A DNA stretch of 64,000 bases from Isoptericola sp. AK164 (GTDB taxonomy: Bacteria > Actinomycetota > Actinomycetes > Actinomycetales > Cellulomonadaceae), in assembly GCF_029643425.1 (NCBI RefSeq), contig NZ_CP119106.1, positions 2,666,001-2,730,000 of the forward strand, read 5' to 3'. The notes under the pieces were generated by a model. The model saw nothing but the letters and a program-made list of their open reading frames with translations, was not told where the DNA came from and did not search any database. Positions 34,980-43,939 of the stretch are shown here, piece after piece. A program made the translations under genes and the position numbers. How positions within the stretch are numbered: the stretch's first letter is position 1; every line of letters starts with the position of its first letter.

Positions 34980-36230
34980 TCACGTCGACGGGCCGCGGCG
35001 ACCCGTGGCGCCGGAACCGCTACCGGGGTCGACGGGGCCGTCCTGCGGCGCGTCGTCCTCGCGGCCTCCGCGGTTCGACCACAGCAGCGTCCCGGGCAGG
35101 TCGGCGAAGGCCTGCTTGCGCAGCAGCGGGACGTGGTCGGCGGTGCCGAGCTCGGGGAACTTGTCGTGGCCGTGCAGGTACTGCACGACCGTGTTGAGCA
35201 CGGCGGCGAGCGGCACCGCGAACAGCGCACCGATGAGCCCGGCCGCGAGGCTGCCGGCGGCGACGACGAGCACGACCGCGACCGGGTGCAGGGAGACCGC
35301 GTGACCCATGAGCAGGGGCTGCAGGATGTGGCTCTCGAGCTGCTGCACGAGCAGCACGATGCCCAGCATGATCAGCGCGGCCACCCAGCCCTGGGCCACG
35401 AGCACGACGGCGGTGGCGATCGCCCCGGTGACGATGGCTCCGAGGATGGGCACGAACGAGCCCACGAAGACCAGGATGCCGATCGGCAGCGCGAGGGACG
35501 GCACGAAGAACGCCGCGCCGATCCCGATGCCGACGCCGTCGACCAGGGCGACGAGGATCTGGGTGCGCACGTAGGAGGAGAGAGTGACCATGCCGCGGCG
35601 TCCGGCCTGGTGCACCTTCTCGCGCGCGGGCAGCGGGAGCAGGTTGACCACCCAGGTCCAGATGTTCCGGCCGTCCTGGAGGAAGAAGATCGTGCAGAAG
35701 ATCGCGATGATGATGCCCACCAGGACGTGGCCCACGGTGCTCGCGGCGCCGAGCGCCCCGGTGATGAGGTTCGAGCTCTGGCTGGCCACCAGGTCCTGCA
35801 GCTGGTTCGTGTAGTTCGAGAGCTGCTGGGCGTCGAGGCCGAGCGGGCCCTCCGACAACCAGTCGACGAACTCCTGGAACCCCTGGACCGCCTGGTCCCA
35901 CAGGTCCTGGAACCCGGCGACGATCTGGGAGCCGGCCAGCGTGACCAGGCCCGCGACGAAGACGATCAGGGCGACCAGCGACAGCGCCGTCGCCGCACCA
36001 CGCGGTACACCGGCGTTCTCGAGCATCCGCCGCATCGGCCGGAGCAGGATCGTCACGAGCAGGGCCACGGCGACCGGCACGGCGATCGTCTTCAGCTGGC
36101 CGAGCAACCAGACGACCCCGGCGACCCCCGCGGCGATCAGCAGCAGCCTCCAGGACCACGCGGCCGCGGCACGCACGCTGGCGGGGACGGCGTCGCCGTC
36201 TCGGCTCTCGGGTCCTGCCGGGCTGGTCAC
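34980..36230 (-). CDS. AI-2E family transporter (TqsA/YdiK-like)
   Basis: The 416-residue membrane protein has about eight hydrophobic segments with the family pattern of two N-terminal helices, a long amphipathic loop (about 100-150) and a C-terminal core including GSFVPILGAIVTG and QQLESHILQPLLMG. Members export autoinducer-2 or, in other cases, Na+ in exchange for H+. Substrate cannot be read here; nearby osmoprotection and NhaP genes make an ion role conceivable. The start is GTG at 36230. Confidence 0.85.
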   Translation of the reverse strand: MTSPAGPESRDGDAVPASVRAAAAWSWRLLLIAAGVAGVVWLLGQLKTIAVPVAVALLVTILLRPMRRMLENAGVPRGAATALSLVALIVFVAGLVTLAGSQIVAGFQDLWDQAVQGFQEFVDWLSEGPLGLDAQQLSNYTNQLQDLVASQSSNLITGALGAASTVGHVLVGIIIAIFCTIFFLQDGRNIWTWVVNLLPLPAREKVHQAGRRGMVTLSSYVRTQILVALVDGVGIGIGAAFFVPSLALPIGILVFVGSFVPILGAIVTGAIATAVVLVAQGWVAALIMLGIVLLVQQLESHILQPLLMGHAVSLHPVAVVLVVAAGSLAAGLIGALFAVPLAAVLNTVVQYLHGHDKFPELGTADHVPLLRKQAFADLPGTLLWSNRGGREDDAPQDGPVDPGSGSGATGRRGPST

Positions 36231-36287
36231 GGCCCCACCCTAGGCCGGTCATGACCGGAATGCCCGACGATCGCGCGCGGGGAACGG

Positions 36288-36899
36288 TCAGTCGTCCGGG
36301 AGCACGCTGCGCCGTTGCGGGTGGGGCGTCTCGCCCCGTTCGAGCATCGCCACGAAGCGTGCGGCGTGGCGTGCCCGGGTCTCCTCGCGCCGCGCCGTGG
36401 ACAGGCGGTGCAGGATGGTCGATCGGTTCTGCGCGCTCAGCCGCTCCCACGCCACGGCGGCCCGCGGGCTGGCGGCCAGCGCGTCGGCCAGCACGGCGGG
36501 GACCTCGATCGTGACGGCTCCCCCGTAGGCGGCGTCCCACCGGCCGTCCTGGTGCGCGCGGTCGATCTCGGCCTGCCCGCGGGGGCGCATGCGGCCCTCG
36601 GCGACGAGCCGGTCGGCGATCTCGCGGTTGCGCACTGACCAGGCGCTGCGCCGTCGGCGCGGGCAGTAGCGCTGCAGGGAGGTGTCCTCGTCGCGACGGC
36701 GGCTCTGGGCGTCGATCCAGCCGCTGCACAGGGCCTCCTCGAGCGCCAGGTCGCGGGTCAGGCCGGTGGGCCCCGGCCGGCCCTTGCGGGCGAGCACGAC
36801 CCAGACGCCGTCGGTCGCCGTGTCCTCGTGGTCGTCCAACCAGGCGCGCCACGCGGACGCGTCCGGCAGGATCAAGGGGTCGGTGGGCTCCGTCGCCAT
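36288..36899 (-). CDS. YdeI/OmpD-associated family protein
   Basis: The 203-residue soluble protein has SAWRAWLDDHEDTATDGVWV, the conserved CSGWIDAQSRRRDED segment and the C-terminal helical repeat RWDAAYGGA. It matches the YdeI/OmdA family, annotated for bacteriocin protection; the molecular function is unknown. The ATG at 36899 is used; the longer frame is antisense of the NhaP gene. Divergent from nhaP. Confidence 0.83.
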   Translation of the reverse strand: MATEPTDPLILPDASAWRAWLDDHEDTATDGVWVVLARKGRPGPTGLTRDLALEEALCSGWIDAQSRRRDEDTSLQRYCPRRRRSAWSVRNREIADRLVAEGRMRPRGQAEIDRAHQDGRWDAAYGGAVTIEVPAVLADALAASPRAAVAWERLSAQNRSTILHRLSTARREETRARHAARFVAMLERGETPHPQRRSVLPDD

Positions 36900-37010
36900 G
36901 GTCAGCAGGCTATCGGGGCGCCCGGCGTACCGGGCGTCCGGCGGGTGCGCCGAGGGCCCGTCACGGGCAGACTTGCCTCGTCCCTCACCGCCGTCCCCGG
37001 GAGACGTCAC

Positions 37011-38600
37011 ATGTCGTCGGTCGCCCTGTGGGGAGTCATCGTCGCCGGGGTGGTGGTGCTGACCCCGCTCGCGGACCGCGTCCGCGTCCCGCTGCCGGTG
37101 CTGCTGACGCTGTTCGGCATCGCACTGCCGCTGTTCCCGGCCGTGCCCGCCCTGCGCCTCTCCCCCGAGATCATCCTGCCGGTGGTGCTGCCACCGCTGC
37201 TGTTCGCCGCCACGCAGCGCTCGACGGTGCGGGAGTTCCGCAGCCAGTCGCGGCCCATCCTGCTGACCGCCGTCGGGCTGACCATCGCCTCGGCGGGACT
37301 GGTCGCCGTCGTCGCGCACGCCGCGGGCGCACCATGGGCGGTCGCCTGGGTGCTCGGGGCGATCGTGGCCCCGCCCGACCCGGTGGCGGCGACGGCCGTG
37401 GCCCGCCGGCTGCGGCTGCCCGGCCGGGTCGTCACCGTGCTCGAGGGCGAGGGGATGTTCAACGACGCCACCGCGCTGGTGATCTACCACGTGGCCGTCG
37501 CGGCGGTGGTGGCCGGGTCGGTCACGGCCGGGGAGGTCGGGCTCGACCTGCTGCTCGCCGTCGTCGTCGGGGTGGCCGTGGGCCTGGCCGCGGGCTGGCT
37601 GGGCCACGTGGTGCTCGGGCGGCTGCACGTGCCCGCCGCGGAGACCACCGTGACGATCGCCCTGCCGTTCGCCGCCTACCTGCTGGCCGAGGAGTGGCTC
37701 GGCTCCGGCGTGCTGGCGGTGCTCACCCTCGGCCTCGTGCTGCGGTCGGTGTCCCACGCGTCGGTGACGTCCGGCGGCTGGCTGCTCGGCCGGGCGGTGT
37801 GGGAGTACGCGGACTACCTGATCACCGGGGTCGTGTTCGTGCTCATCGGCTTCGAGCTGACGTCGGTGCTGGACGGCAGCCCGGTGGAGCGGACCGCGCT
37901 CCCCCTGGCGCTCGCCGTCGTCGCGGTGCTCGTGGTGCTCCGGTTCGTCTGGATGTTCCCGGCGCTGTGGTGGCTGGAACGCGGGATGGCCTCGCGCGCC
38001 CGCAAGCAGGGTGCTCCGCCCGAGGTGGCGGGCATCGGGGCGTTCACCCGGCGGGAGACGACCGTCGTCTCGTGGGCCGGGATGCGCGGCGTCGTCTCCG
38101 TCGCCTCGGCGCTCGCCCTGCCGCACGTGGTCGCCTCCGGGGACGACTTCCCGCTGCGCGACACCGTCGTGTTCGTCGGACTGATGGTGGTCCTGGCGAC
38201 CCTGGTGCTGCAGGGGCTGACGCTCGCACCGGTGGTGCGGTGGCTGGGCGTCGGGCGGGCCGGCGACGGGACCGCCGAGATCGCCCGGCTGCGCGAGGAG
38301 GCGACGGTGGCGGCGCTGGAGGCCGTGCGCGTCCGGACGGACGTTCCGGACCCGGTGCGCGAGGCCGTCGCCCAGCAGTACGAGGGGTACCTGACCGCCC
38401 AGCGGGCGTTGTCCCGGGCCCGCGCCCAGGGGGACGGCGACGACCGCTACGACGAGCAGGTCGACGCACTGCTGCGCGACGCCGTCGAGATCGAGCGGGA
38501 CGTGTGCGTCCGGGCGCGCAACGAGGGGCTCGTCAGTCCCGAGGTCGCCGACGAGGTGCTCGCCGACGTCGAGGCCCGCGCGGTACGCGACCTCGACTGA
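37011..38600 (+). CDS. NhaP-type Na+/H+ antiporter (CPA1)
   Basis: The 529-residue membrane protein has about 12 helices, the CPA1 signature APPDPVAATAVARRL, LEGEGMFNDATALV with the ND ion-site pair, and FTRRETTVVSWAGMRGVVSVA. A cytosolic helical tail of about 100 residues follows and may be regulatory. It exchanges cytoplasmic Na+ or K+ for protons. The ATG at 37011 starts directly at the first helix. It lies near ectABC and may serve the same salt response. Confidence 0.9.
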   Translation: MSSVALWGVIVAGVVVLTPLADRVRVPLPVLLTLFGIALPLFPAVPALRLSPEIILPVVLPPLLFAATQRSTVREFRSQSRPILLTAVGLTIASAGLVAVVAHAAGAPWAVAWVLGAIVAPPDPVAATAVARRLRLPGRVVTVLEGEGMFNDATALVIYHVAVAAVVAGSVTAGEVGLDLLLAVVVGVAVGLAAGWLGHVVLGRLHVPAAETTVTIALPFAAYLLAEEWLGSGVLAVLTLGLVLRSVSHASVTSGGWLLGRAVWEYADYLITGVVFVLIGFELTSVLDGSPVERTALPLALAVVAVLVVLRFVWMFPALWWLERGMASRARKQGAPPEVAGIGAFTRRETTVVSWAGMRGVVSVASALALPHVVASGDDFPLRDTVVFVGLMVVLATLVLQGLTLAPVVRWLGVGRAGDGTAEIARLREEATVAALEAVRVRTDVPDPVREAVAQQYEGYLTAQRALSRARAQGDGDDRYDEQVDALLRDAVEIERDVCVRARNEGLVSPEVADEVLADVEARAVRDLD

Positions 38601-38690
38601 CCCGGGCGCTCGGTCCGGCCGAGGAACACCACCGGCCCGCGCCGCGTTGGCACCCTCGGACGGAGAGACCCGTCCCAGTCAGGAGGAACG

Positions 38691-39362
38691 ATGATCTTCG
38701 AGAACCTGTTCGGCGGCGGCAAGACGACGATGGTCGCGCCGGAGGACGCCCTGCCGGGCCGGGAGGGGCCGGTGCTGCCCGCTCCCCGTCCGCACACCGT
38801 GCTCGGCACCTCGATCGTCGGCCCCTGGGAGCCCGGCACCCGCGTGCTGTACCTCGCCATGGGCTGCTTCTGGGGCGCCGAGGAGATCTACTGGCAGGTC
38901 CCCGGGGTCGTGAGCACCGCCGTCGGCTACATGGGTGGCACGACGCCGAACCCCACCTACGAGGAGGTCTGCACCGCGCGGACCGGGCACACCGAGACCG
39001 CGATGGTCGCCTACGACCCGGAGCAGGTGTCCGAGGAGGAGCTGCTGCGGATCTTCTGGGAGCGCCACGACCCGACCCAGGGCTTCCGCCAGGGCAACGA
39101 CGTCGGCACCCAGTACCGCTCCGGCATCTACTGGACGACGCCGGAGCAGGCCGAGGCCGCGCGGTCCACGGCCGAGCGCTACGGCGAGGTGCTGGCCGCG
39201 AAGGGCTACGACCCGATCACCACCGAGCTTCGCCCGGCCGCCGAGGCAGGCCCGTTCTTCTACGCCGAGGACTACCACCAGCAGTACCTGTCCGACGCGA
39301 AGAACCCGCACGGCTACCGCTGCCACGCCACGACCGGCGTGCCGTTCCCCGCGGCCGCCTGA
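38691..39362 (+). CDS. msrA: Peptide-methionine (S)-S-oxide reductase MsrA
   Basis: The 223-residue enzyme has catalytic Cys59 in GCFWGAEE and the family segments [20 protein letters not shown]-like (here with ARTGHTE), [18 protein letters not shown] and the C-terminal region with resolving-Cys candidate YRCHATTG. It reduces S-methionine sulfoxide in proteins. An AGGAGG site precedes the ATG. Co-oriented with nhaP, 90 bp apart. Confidence 0.94.
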   Translation: MIFENLFGGGKTTMVAPEDALPGREGPVLPAPRPHTVLGTSIVGPWEPGTRVLYLAMGCFWGAEEIYWQVPGVVSTAVGYMGGTTPNPTYEEVCTARTGHTETAMVAYDPEQVSEEELLRIFWERHDPTQGFRQGNDVGTQYRSGIYWTTPEQAEAARSTAERYGEVLAAKGYDPITTELRPAAEAGPFFYAEDYHQQYLSDAKNPHGYRCHATTGVPFPAAA

Positions 39363-39398
39363 GCGACCCTGGCAGGCCGCCCGAGCGACCGCGCCGGG

Positions 39399-39448
39399 AC
39401 GACGACGGCCCGTCCCTCGACCGTTCGGCGAGGGGCGGGCCGCGTCGT
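39399..39448. terminator. Bidirectional terminator between msrA and the reductase gene
   Basis: The stem 39399-39419 with 39429-39448 has 20 base pairs including one G-T, with a bulged A at 39405 and a 9-nt loop. It fills the convergent gap. Confidence 0.75.
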
Positions 39449-39456
39449 GCCAGGTG

Positions 39457-40101
39457 TCAGCTCGCGACGGTGAACCGCCGACGGCGGTGCGTCGGGTTCT
39501 CCAGCTCGTCGACCAGCGCGGTCGCGAAGTCGGCGCCCGAGATGAACGAGCTGCCCTCGTCGTCGGCCAGGAGCACGTCACCGCCGGTGCGGTACGTGCC
39601 GGTCTTCTCGCCGGGGGCGTAGGAGCCGAAGACGGCCGGCGGGCTGAGGTAGAACCAGTCGAGGCCCTCGGGGGCGTCCTGCAGGTCGGCGAGGATGTCG
39701 GTGAACTCCAGCGCCTCGGCCTTGAACGCGTCCGGGAAGTCGGGGCCGTCGACGACGCGCGGGCCGTCCTCGCTGACCTTCAGGGACCCGGCGCCGCCGA
39801 CGACGGCGAGGCGCACCCCGTGCGCCGCGGCGCGGTCCGCGAGCCGGGCGTAGGCGGGGCGGACCTGGCCGGCCATGTCGCCGCGCGGGGAGACGGTCGC
39901 GACGACGACGTCGGCCCCCTGCGCGGCGCTGTCCACGGTCGCCTCGTCCAGGACGGAGCCGGTGGTGTACCGCACGCCGTCGACGGGCTCGGTGGGCTCG
40001 GACCGGCTCAGCGAGGTGACCTCGTGACCGCGCTGGGCGGCCTCGCGGACGATGTGCTCCCCGGCGTAGCCGGTGCCCCCGATGACGGTGATGCGTGCCA
40101 T
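39457..40101 (-). CDS. NAD(P)-binding oxidoreductase, atypical SDR (NmrA/YwnB-like)
   Basis: The 214-residue Rossmann protein starts with VIGGTGYAGEHIVREAAQRG and contains VVGGAGSL and YLSPPAVF, typical of atypical short-chain dehydrogenases of the YwnB/NmrA group. The substrate is unknown. The ATG at 40101 lies directly at the glycine-rich motif; longer starts run through the operator region. It is divergent from an HxlR regulator, a common pairing in which the regulator controls the reductase. Confidence 0.85.
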   Translation of the reverse strand: MARITVIGGTGYAGEHIVREAAQRGHEVTSLSRSEPTEPVDGVRYTTGSVLDEATVDSAAQGADVVVATVSPRGDMAGQVRPAYARLADRAAAHGVRLAVVGGAGSLKVSEDGPRVVDGPDFPDAFKAEALEFTDILADLQDAPEGLDWFYLSPPAVFGSYAPGEKTGTYRTGGDVLLADDEGSSFISGADFATALVDELENPTHRRRRFTVAS

Positions 40102-40128
40102 GACTCTCTCGCTCTCTGCTGGCATGTC

Positions 40129-40145
40129 ACTCTCTAACGGAGAGT
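40129..40145. promoter_or_regulatory. Inverted repeat 1 in the reductase/HxlR divergent promoter
   Basis: ACTCTC-N5-GAGAGT has perfect 6-bp arms. It is likely an HxlR-type operator half of a paired site with 40148-40162. Confidence 0.55.
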
Positions 40146-40147
40146 AG

Positions 40148-40162
40148 GTTTCCATCGGAAAC
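40148..40162. promoter_or_regulatory. Inverted repeat 2 in the reductase/HxlR divergent promoter
   Basis: GTTTCC-ATC-GGAAAC has perfect 6-bp arms and is one of the few AT-rich spots here, so it may overlap promoter elements of both genes. Confidence 0.55.
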
Positions 40163-40201
40163 TCTAGGACGTAGGATCGTGGTTCGCAAGGAGGATGCAC
40201 C

Positions 40202-40579
40202 GTGACCGAGATCCCGTTCGACCCGTACCTCAAGGCCTGCCCGAGCCGCACGGTCCTCGACCGTGTCGCCGACCGGTGGACCGTCCTCGTCGTCGGCGCG
40301 CTGGCCGACGGCCCGCAGCGCTTCTCCGCGTTGGCGCAGCGCGTCGACGGCGTCTCGCAGAAGATGCTCACCCAGACGCTGCGCGGCCTCGAGCGGGACG
40401 GCCTCGTGCAGCGCACCGTGCACGCCGAGGTCCCGCCGCGCGTCGAGTACGCGCTCACCGCCGCCGGTCACGACGTGCTCGGCCCCCTGCAGGCCCTCGA
40501 ACGCTGGACCCTGGACCACTCCGCCGACGTGCTCGCCGCCCGCGAGGCCTACGACGCCGTCCACCCGGTGACCGCCTGA
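40202..40579 (+). CDS. HxlR-family transcriptional regulator
   Basis: The 125-residue winged-helix protein has the family start [22 protein letters not shown] with Cys14 in the redox-sensing position of many HxlR/HypR proteins, the recognition helix region [20 protein letters not shown] and the wing [10 protein letters not shown]. It probably controls the divergent reductase gene and itself. The GTG follows AAGGAGG. Confidence 0.9.
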   Translation: MTEIPFDPYLKACPSRTVLDRVADRWTVLVVGALADGPQRFSALAQRVDGVSQKMLTQTLRGLERDGLVQRTVHAEVPPRVEYALTAAGHDVLGPLQALERWTLDHSADVLAAREAYDAVHPVTA

Positions 40580-40617
40580 GCCCTGCGCATGTCGGTCCCG
40601 GCTGCGACGATCGACCT

Positions 40618-42195
40618 GTGCTGCTCACCGAGCTGGTCCGGACGCACGCCGCGGTCGCCGCGACGCGGTCCCGCCTGAGCAAGCGCGAGCTGCTGGCCGA
40701 GGCGCTGCGAGAGGCCGCTCCGCCGTCGGCGCGCCCGCCCGAGGGCGACGACGGCGACGAGATCGAGATCGTCGCCGCCTTCCTGTCCGGTCGCCCCCGG
40801 CAGCGCCGCACCGGCCTCGGGTGGCGCACGCTGTCCGACCTGCCGCCTGCGGCGGACGCCGCCACGCTGACCCCGGTCGCGGTCGACGCCGCCCTGTCCG
40901 CGATGCAGGCGCTCGAGGGCACGGGCTCCCACACGGCGCGCACGCAGGCCTTCACCGAGCTGTTCTCCCGGGCCACGGCCGACGAACAACGGTTCCTGGC
41001 CGGCCTGCTGCGCGGCGAGCTGCGTCAGGGCGCCCTGGACTCGCTCCTGCTCGACGCCATCGCCGCGGCGGCCGACGTCCCGACGAAGGCCGTGCGCCGC
41101 GCGGCCATGTTCAGCGCGCTGTCCGGCCCGATCGCGCGGGCCGCGTTGACCGGCGGGACGCCGGCGCTGGAGGCCTTCACCCTGCGTGTCGGCCGCCCGG
41201 TGCGCCCCATGCTGGCCTCGTCCGCACCCGACGTCGACGCCGCCGTCGAACGGTTCGCCGACACGTCCGTCGCGGCAGACGTGAAGCTCGACGGCATCCG
41301 TGTCCAGGTGCACGTGGCCGGTGACGACGTCGCCGTGTTCACCCGGTCGCTCGACGACATCACCGACCGCCTCCCCGAGGTCGTGGCGCTGGCCCGCTCC
41401 CTGGAGGTGGACGCCGCCGTGCTCGACGGCGAGGCCCTCGCCCTCGACGACGCCGGACGGCCGCGGCCGTTCCAGGAGACGGCGTCGCGCACCGGCACCC
41501 ACGAGGCGGACCCGGGTACGAGCCTGCCGCTGACCGTGAAGTTCTTCGACCTGCTGCACCTCGACGGCACCGACCTGATCGACGCGCCGGCCCGCGAGCG
41601 CCTGGCCGCGCTCGACCGGGCGGCGCCGCCGGACGCCGTCGTCCCTCGGCTCGTCGACGCCGACGCCGCGGCGCTGCAGGAGTTCTTCGACGAGGTCGTG
41701 GGCGCCGGCCACGAGGGGCTGGTCGTGAAGGACCTCGAGGCCCCGTACGCCGCCGGCAAGCGCGGGGCCGCCTGGGTCAAGGTCAAGCCGCGGCACACCC
41801 TCGACCTGGTGGTGCTCGCCGTCGAGCAGGGGTCCGGGCGGCGGCGCGGGTGGCTGTCGAACATCCACCTCGGCGCGCGAGACCCCGCCGGCGACGGGTT
41901 CGTCATGCTCGGCAAGACCTTCAAGGGCATGACCGACGAGATGCTCGCCTGGCAGACGCAGCGGTTCACCGAGCTCGCCGAGGGCCCGACCGACGGCTAC
42001 GTGGTGAAGGTGCGCCCGGAGCAGGTCGTCGAGATCGCGTTCGACGGCGTGCAGCGCTCCACCCGCTACCCCGGCGGCGTCGCCCTGCGCTTCGCCCGCG
42101 TGCTGCGCTACCGCGACGACAAGACCGCCGCCGAGGCCGACACGATCGACGCGGTGCGCGGGCTGCTGGCCCGCTCGGAGACATCGCAGGGCTGA
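40618..42195 (+). CDS. ATP-dependent DNA ligase
   Basis: The 525-residue ligase has an N-terminal helical domain (about 1-190), the adenylation domain with nucleophile Lys223 in DVKLDGIRVQ, LDGEAL, FDLLHLDG, GLVVKD and WVKVKP, and an OB-fold with LSNIHLGARD and FKGMTDEML. This is the LigB architecture of actinobacteria, separate from essential LigA, and may serve repair. The GTG at 40618 (MLLTELVRTHAAVAATRSRL) matches the family N-terminus; no strong ribosome site is seen. Confidence 0.9.
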   Translation: MLLTELVRTHAAVAATRSRLSKRELLAEALREAAPPSARPPEGDDGDEIEIVAAFLSGRPRQRRTGLGWRTLSDLPPAADAATLTPVAVDAALSAMQALEGTGSHTARTQAFTELFSRATADEQRFLAGLLRGELRQGALDSLLLDAIAAAADVPTKAVRRAAMFSALSGPIARAALTGGTPALEAFTLRVGRPVRPMLASSAPDVDAAVERFADTSVAADVKLDGIRVQVHVAGDDVAVFTRSLDDITDRLPEVVALARSLEVDAAVLDGEALALDDAGRPRPFQETASRTGTHEADPGTSLPLTVKFFDLLHLDGTDLIDAPARERLAALDRAAPPDAVVPRLVDADAAALQEFFDEVVGAGHEGLVVKDLEAPYAAGKRGAAWVKVKPRHTLDLVVLAVEQGSGRRRGWLSNIHLGARDPAGDGFVMLGKTFKGMTDEMLAWQTQRFTELAEGPTDGYVVKVRPEQVVEIAFDGVQRSTRYPGGVALRFARVLRYRDDKTAAEADTIDAVRGLLARSETSQG

Positions 42196-42198
42196 GGC

Positions 42199-43089
42199 TC
42201 AGCGCCGCTTGCCGCGCCCCTTGCCGCCTCCTGGTCGGCCGCGGCGGGCGCCCGGGGACACGCCGCGGCGGGCGCCCGCCGCTCCCCCGCGTCCGCCCGC
42301 GGTCCCGGCCTTCTTCGCGGCAGCGCCGAACGCCTTCTTGGCGCCCGCCGCCTTGGTGGAGGCCCTCGCCGACTCCCCCGCCCGTCCGCGGGAGCTGTTC
42401 GCGGTCCGGCCGCGCACGATCCCGACCATCTCCTCGACGAGCTCACCCGTCTCCGCGGTCAGCCCGTCGCGGAGCCAGACCAGCCCGACCGGCGCCTCGG
42501 GGCCGTCGTCGAGCACGCGGTGGACGACGTCCTTGCGCCGGTGCAGCCGCGCCAGGGACATCGGGACGACCACGACGCCGCTGCCCGTGGCGGCCCAGGC
42601 GATCGCCTCCGCCGTCGTGGCCGGGGCCGGGATCACCAGGGTCCCGGTGCCGTCGTCGTACGCCTCGGGGGACCTTCCGGGCCGGGGTCGGTCACCGGTG
42701 AAGAGCACGTCGTCGGCCGGCACCCACAGGACGTCCTCGGCCAGGTCGGCAGTCGTGACGTGCTCGGACTCCTCGGTCGCCGCCAGCAGGTGGTCGCGCG
42801 AGACCACGACCATCGGCAGCTCGGCATAGAGCTCGATCGCGTGGAACACGTCCTTGTCGACGGGCAGCCGTCCGATCGCCGCGTCGACGTCCCCGGCACG
42901 CACCGCGCCGACGACCTCGGCCGCCTCGACCGGCACGAGATCCAGCGGCACCCGGGGCAGACGCTGCTCCCACGTGCGGGCCCACTTGCCGGGCGTCGCG
43001 CCCGGGACGAACCCCAGGCGGAACCGGGGGGCTTCGTCCGCGGGCAGATCGCCGTCGTCGGGCCCCACGGGCCGGGTGTCCTCGCTCAC
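42199..43089 (-). CDS. LysR-type substrate-binding-domain protein lacking HTH, with basic C-terminal tail
   Basis: The 296-residue protein contains only the effector-binding domain of LysR regulators (about 20-225, FRLGFVPGATPGKWARTWEQ to VGLVWLRDG) and no helix-turn-helix. The last 65-70 residues are Lys/Arg/Ala/Gly-rich like a histone H1 tail (KKAFGAAAKKAG, RRGRPGGGKGRGKRR), which could bind DNA or RNA without sequence preference. It is divergent from a DUF5997 gene across 52 bp, a pairing seen in other actinobacteria as I recall. Function unknown. Confidence 0.8.
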   Translation of the reverse strand: MSEDTRPVGPDDGDLPADEAPRFRLGFVPGATPGKWARTWEQRLPRVPLDLVPVEAAEVVGAVRAGDVDAAIGRLPVDKDVFHAIELYAELPMVVVSRDHLLAATEESEHVTTADLAEDVLWVPADDVLFTGDRPRPGRSPEAYDDGTGTLVIPAPATTAEAIAWAATGSGVVVVPMSLARLHRRKDVVHRVLDDGPEAPVGLVWLRDGLTAETGELVEEMVGIVRGRTANSSRGRAGESARASTKAAGAKKAFGAAAKKAGTAGGRGGAAGARRGVSPGARRGRPGGGKGRGKRR

Positions 43090-43141
43090 GTGGCCAGGTT
43101 ACGGTGCGGCGCCACCCTGCCCGCGCGTCTAGGCTGGGTGC

Positions 43142-43525
43142 ATGGCCGGAACACCCTTCTCCCAGCAGGTCCTCAAGCCGACGAACGCCGCGAAGCGGCT
43201 CGGTGTCTACCTGCCCGCCACGCCGGCGGAGTTCCAGGAGAAAGGCATCAGCCGCGCCGAGCTGGAGCAGCTCGAGCAGAACCCGCCGGAGTGGCTCGAC
43301 GAGCTGCGCCGCAACGGTCCGCACCCGCGTCCGGTCGTGGCCGGCCGGCTCGGCATCTCGATCGGCGGGCTGGCGCGCGGCGGCATCACCGAGCCGCTGA
43401 CCACGGAGCAGATCGACGAGCTGCGCGAGGACCCCCCGGCGTGGCTGGTCCGCGAGCGCGAGACGGCCGCCGCGGTGCGCGCCGAGGAGGAGCGGATCGC
43501 GGCCGAGCGGAAGGCCGAGGACTGA
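43142..43525 (+). CDS. DUF5997 family protein
   Basis: The 127-residue soluble protein has KPTNAAKRLGVYLPATPAEF and two similar halves with EQNPPEWLDELRRNGPHPR and REDPPAWLVRERE, then a charged helical tail. It matches DUF5997, unknown function. Divergent from the HTH-less LysR-domain gene, with which it may act. Confidence 0.78.
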   Translation: MAGTPFSQQVLKPTNAAKRLGVYLPATPAEFQEKGISRAELEQLEQNPPEWLDELRRNGPHPRPVVAGRLGISIGGLARGGITEPLTTEQIDELREDPPAWLVRERETAAAVRAEEERIAAERKAED

Positions 43526-43593
43526 TCAGCGCGGCAGATCCTCGTCGGATCGGCGCTTCGGACTGCCGCACCGACGACGGACTGCCGACGTGA

Positions 43594-43917
43594 TCACTCG
43601 CCGGAGGCGACCCTGTCGGTGTGCCCGAGGGCCATGTCCGGCGCGACGGCGTCCCGTACGGCCTTCTTGAGCGGCGGGATCTCGGGGAACCCGCCCTCGG
43701 CCTTGCGGTCCCACAGCAGCACCGGCTCCTCGCCGGGCGACCGCACCAGCTCCACGCGGAACACCCCGCCCGTCCCCGGCACGAGCGCGACCTCGCCGAG
43801 CCGCGTGCGGAACGTCTGCAACAGCTCCTGGGCGACCCACGCCGCCCGCATCAGCCAGCGGCACTGGGTGCAGTAGGTGATGGACACACGGGCCTCGGAC
43901 GACGTGGCTTCGGTCAT
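43594..43917 (-). CDS. SelT/SelW/SelH-family (Rdx) thioredoxin-like protein
   Basis: The 107-residue protein has the CXXC motif in ITYCTQCRWLMRAAWVAQELL and the following GEVALVPGTGGVF and KAEGGFPEI strands, typical of cysteine homologues of selenoprotein W. It probably takes part in thiol redox reactions, where mycothiol may be the partner; this is inference. The start is the ATG at 43917, 22 bp from the divergent methyltransferase start. Confidence 0.85.
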   Translation of the reverse strand: MTEATSSEARVSITYCTQCRWLMRAAWVAQELLQTFRTRLGEVALVPGTGGVFRVELVRSPGEEPVLLWDRKAEGGFPEIPPLKKAVRDAVAPDMALGHTDRVASGE

Positions 43918-43939
43918 GCGCCCAGACTACGGTCGTGCC

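Noticed and set aside
43526-43593. Terminator between DUF5997 and the SelW-like gene
   Set aside because: GGACTGCCG occurs twice and short complementary words exist, but no convincing stem could be drawn.
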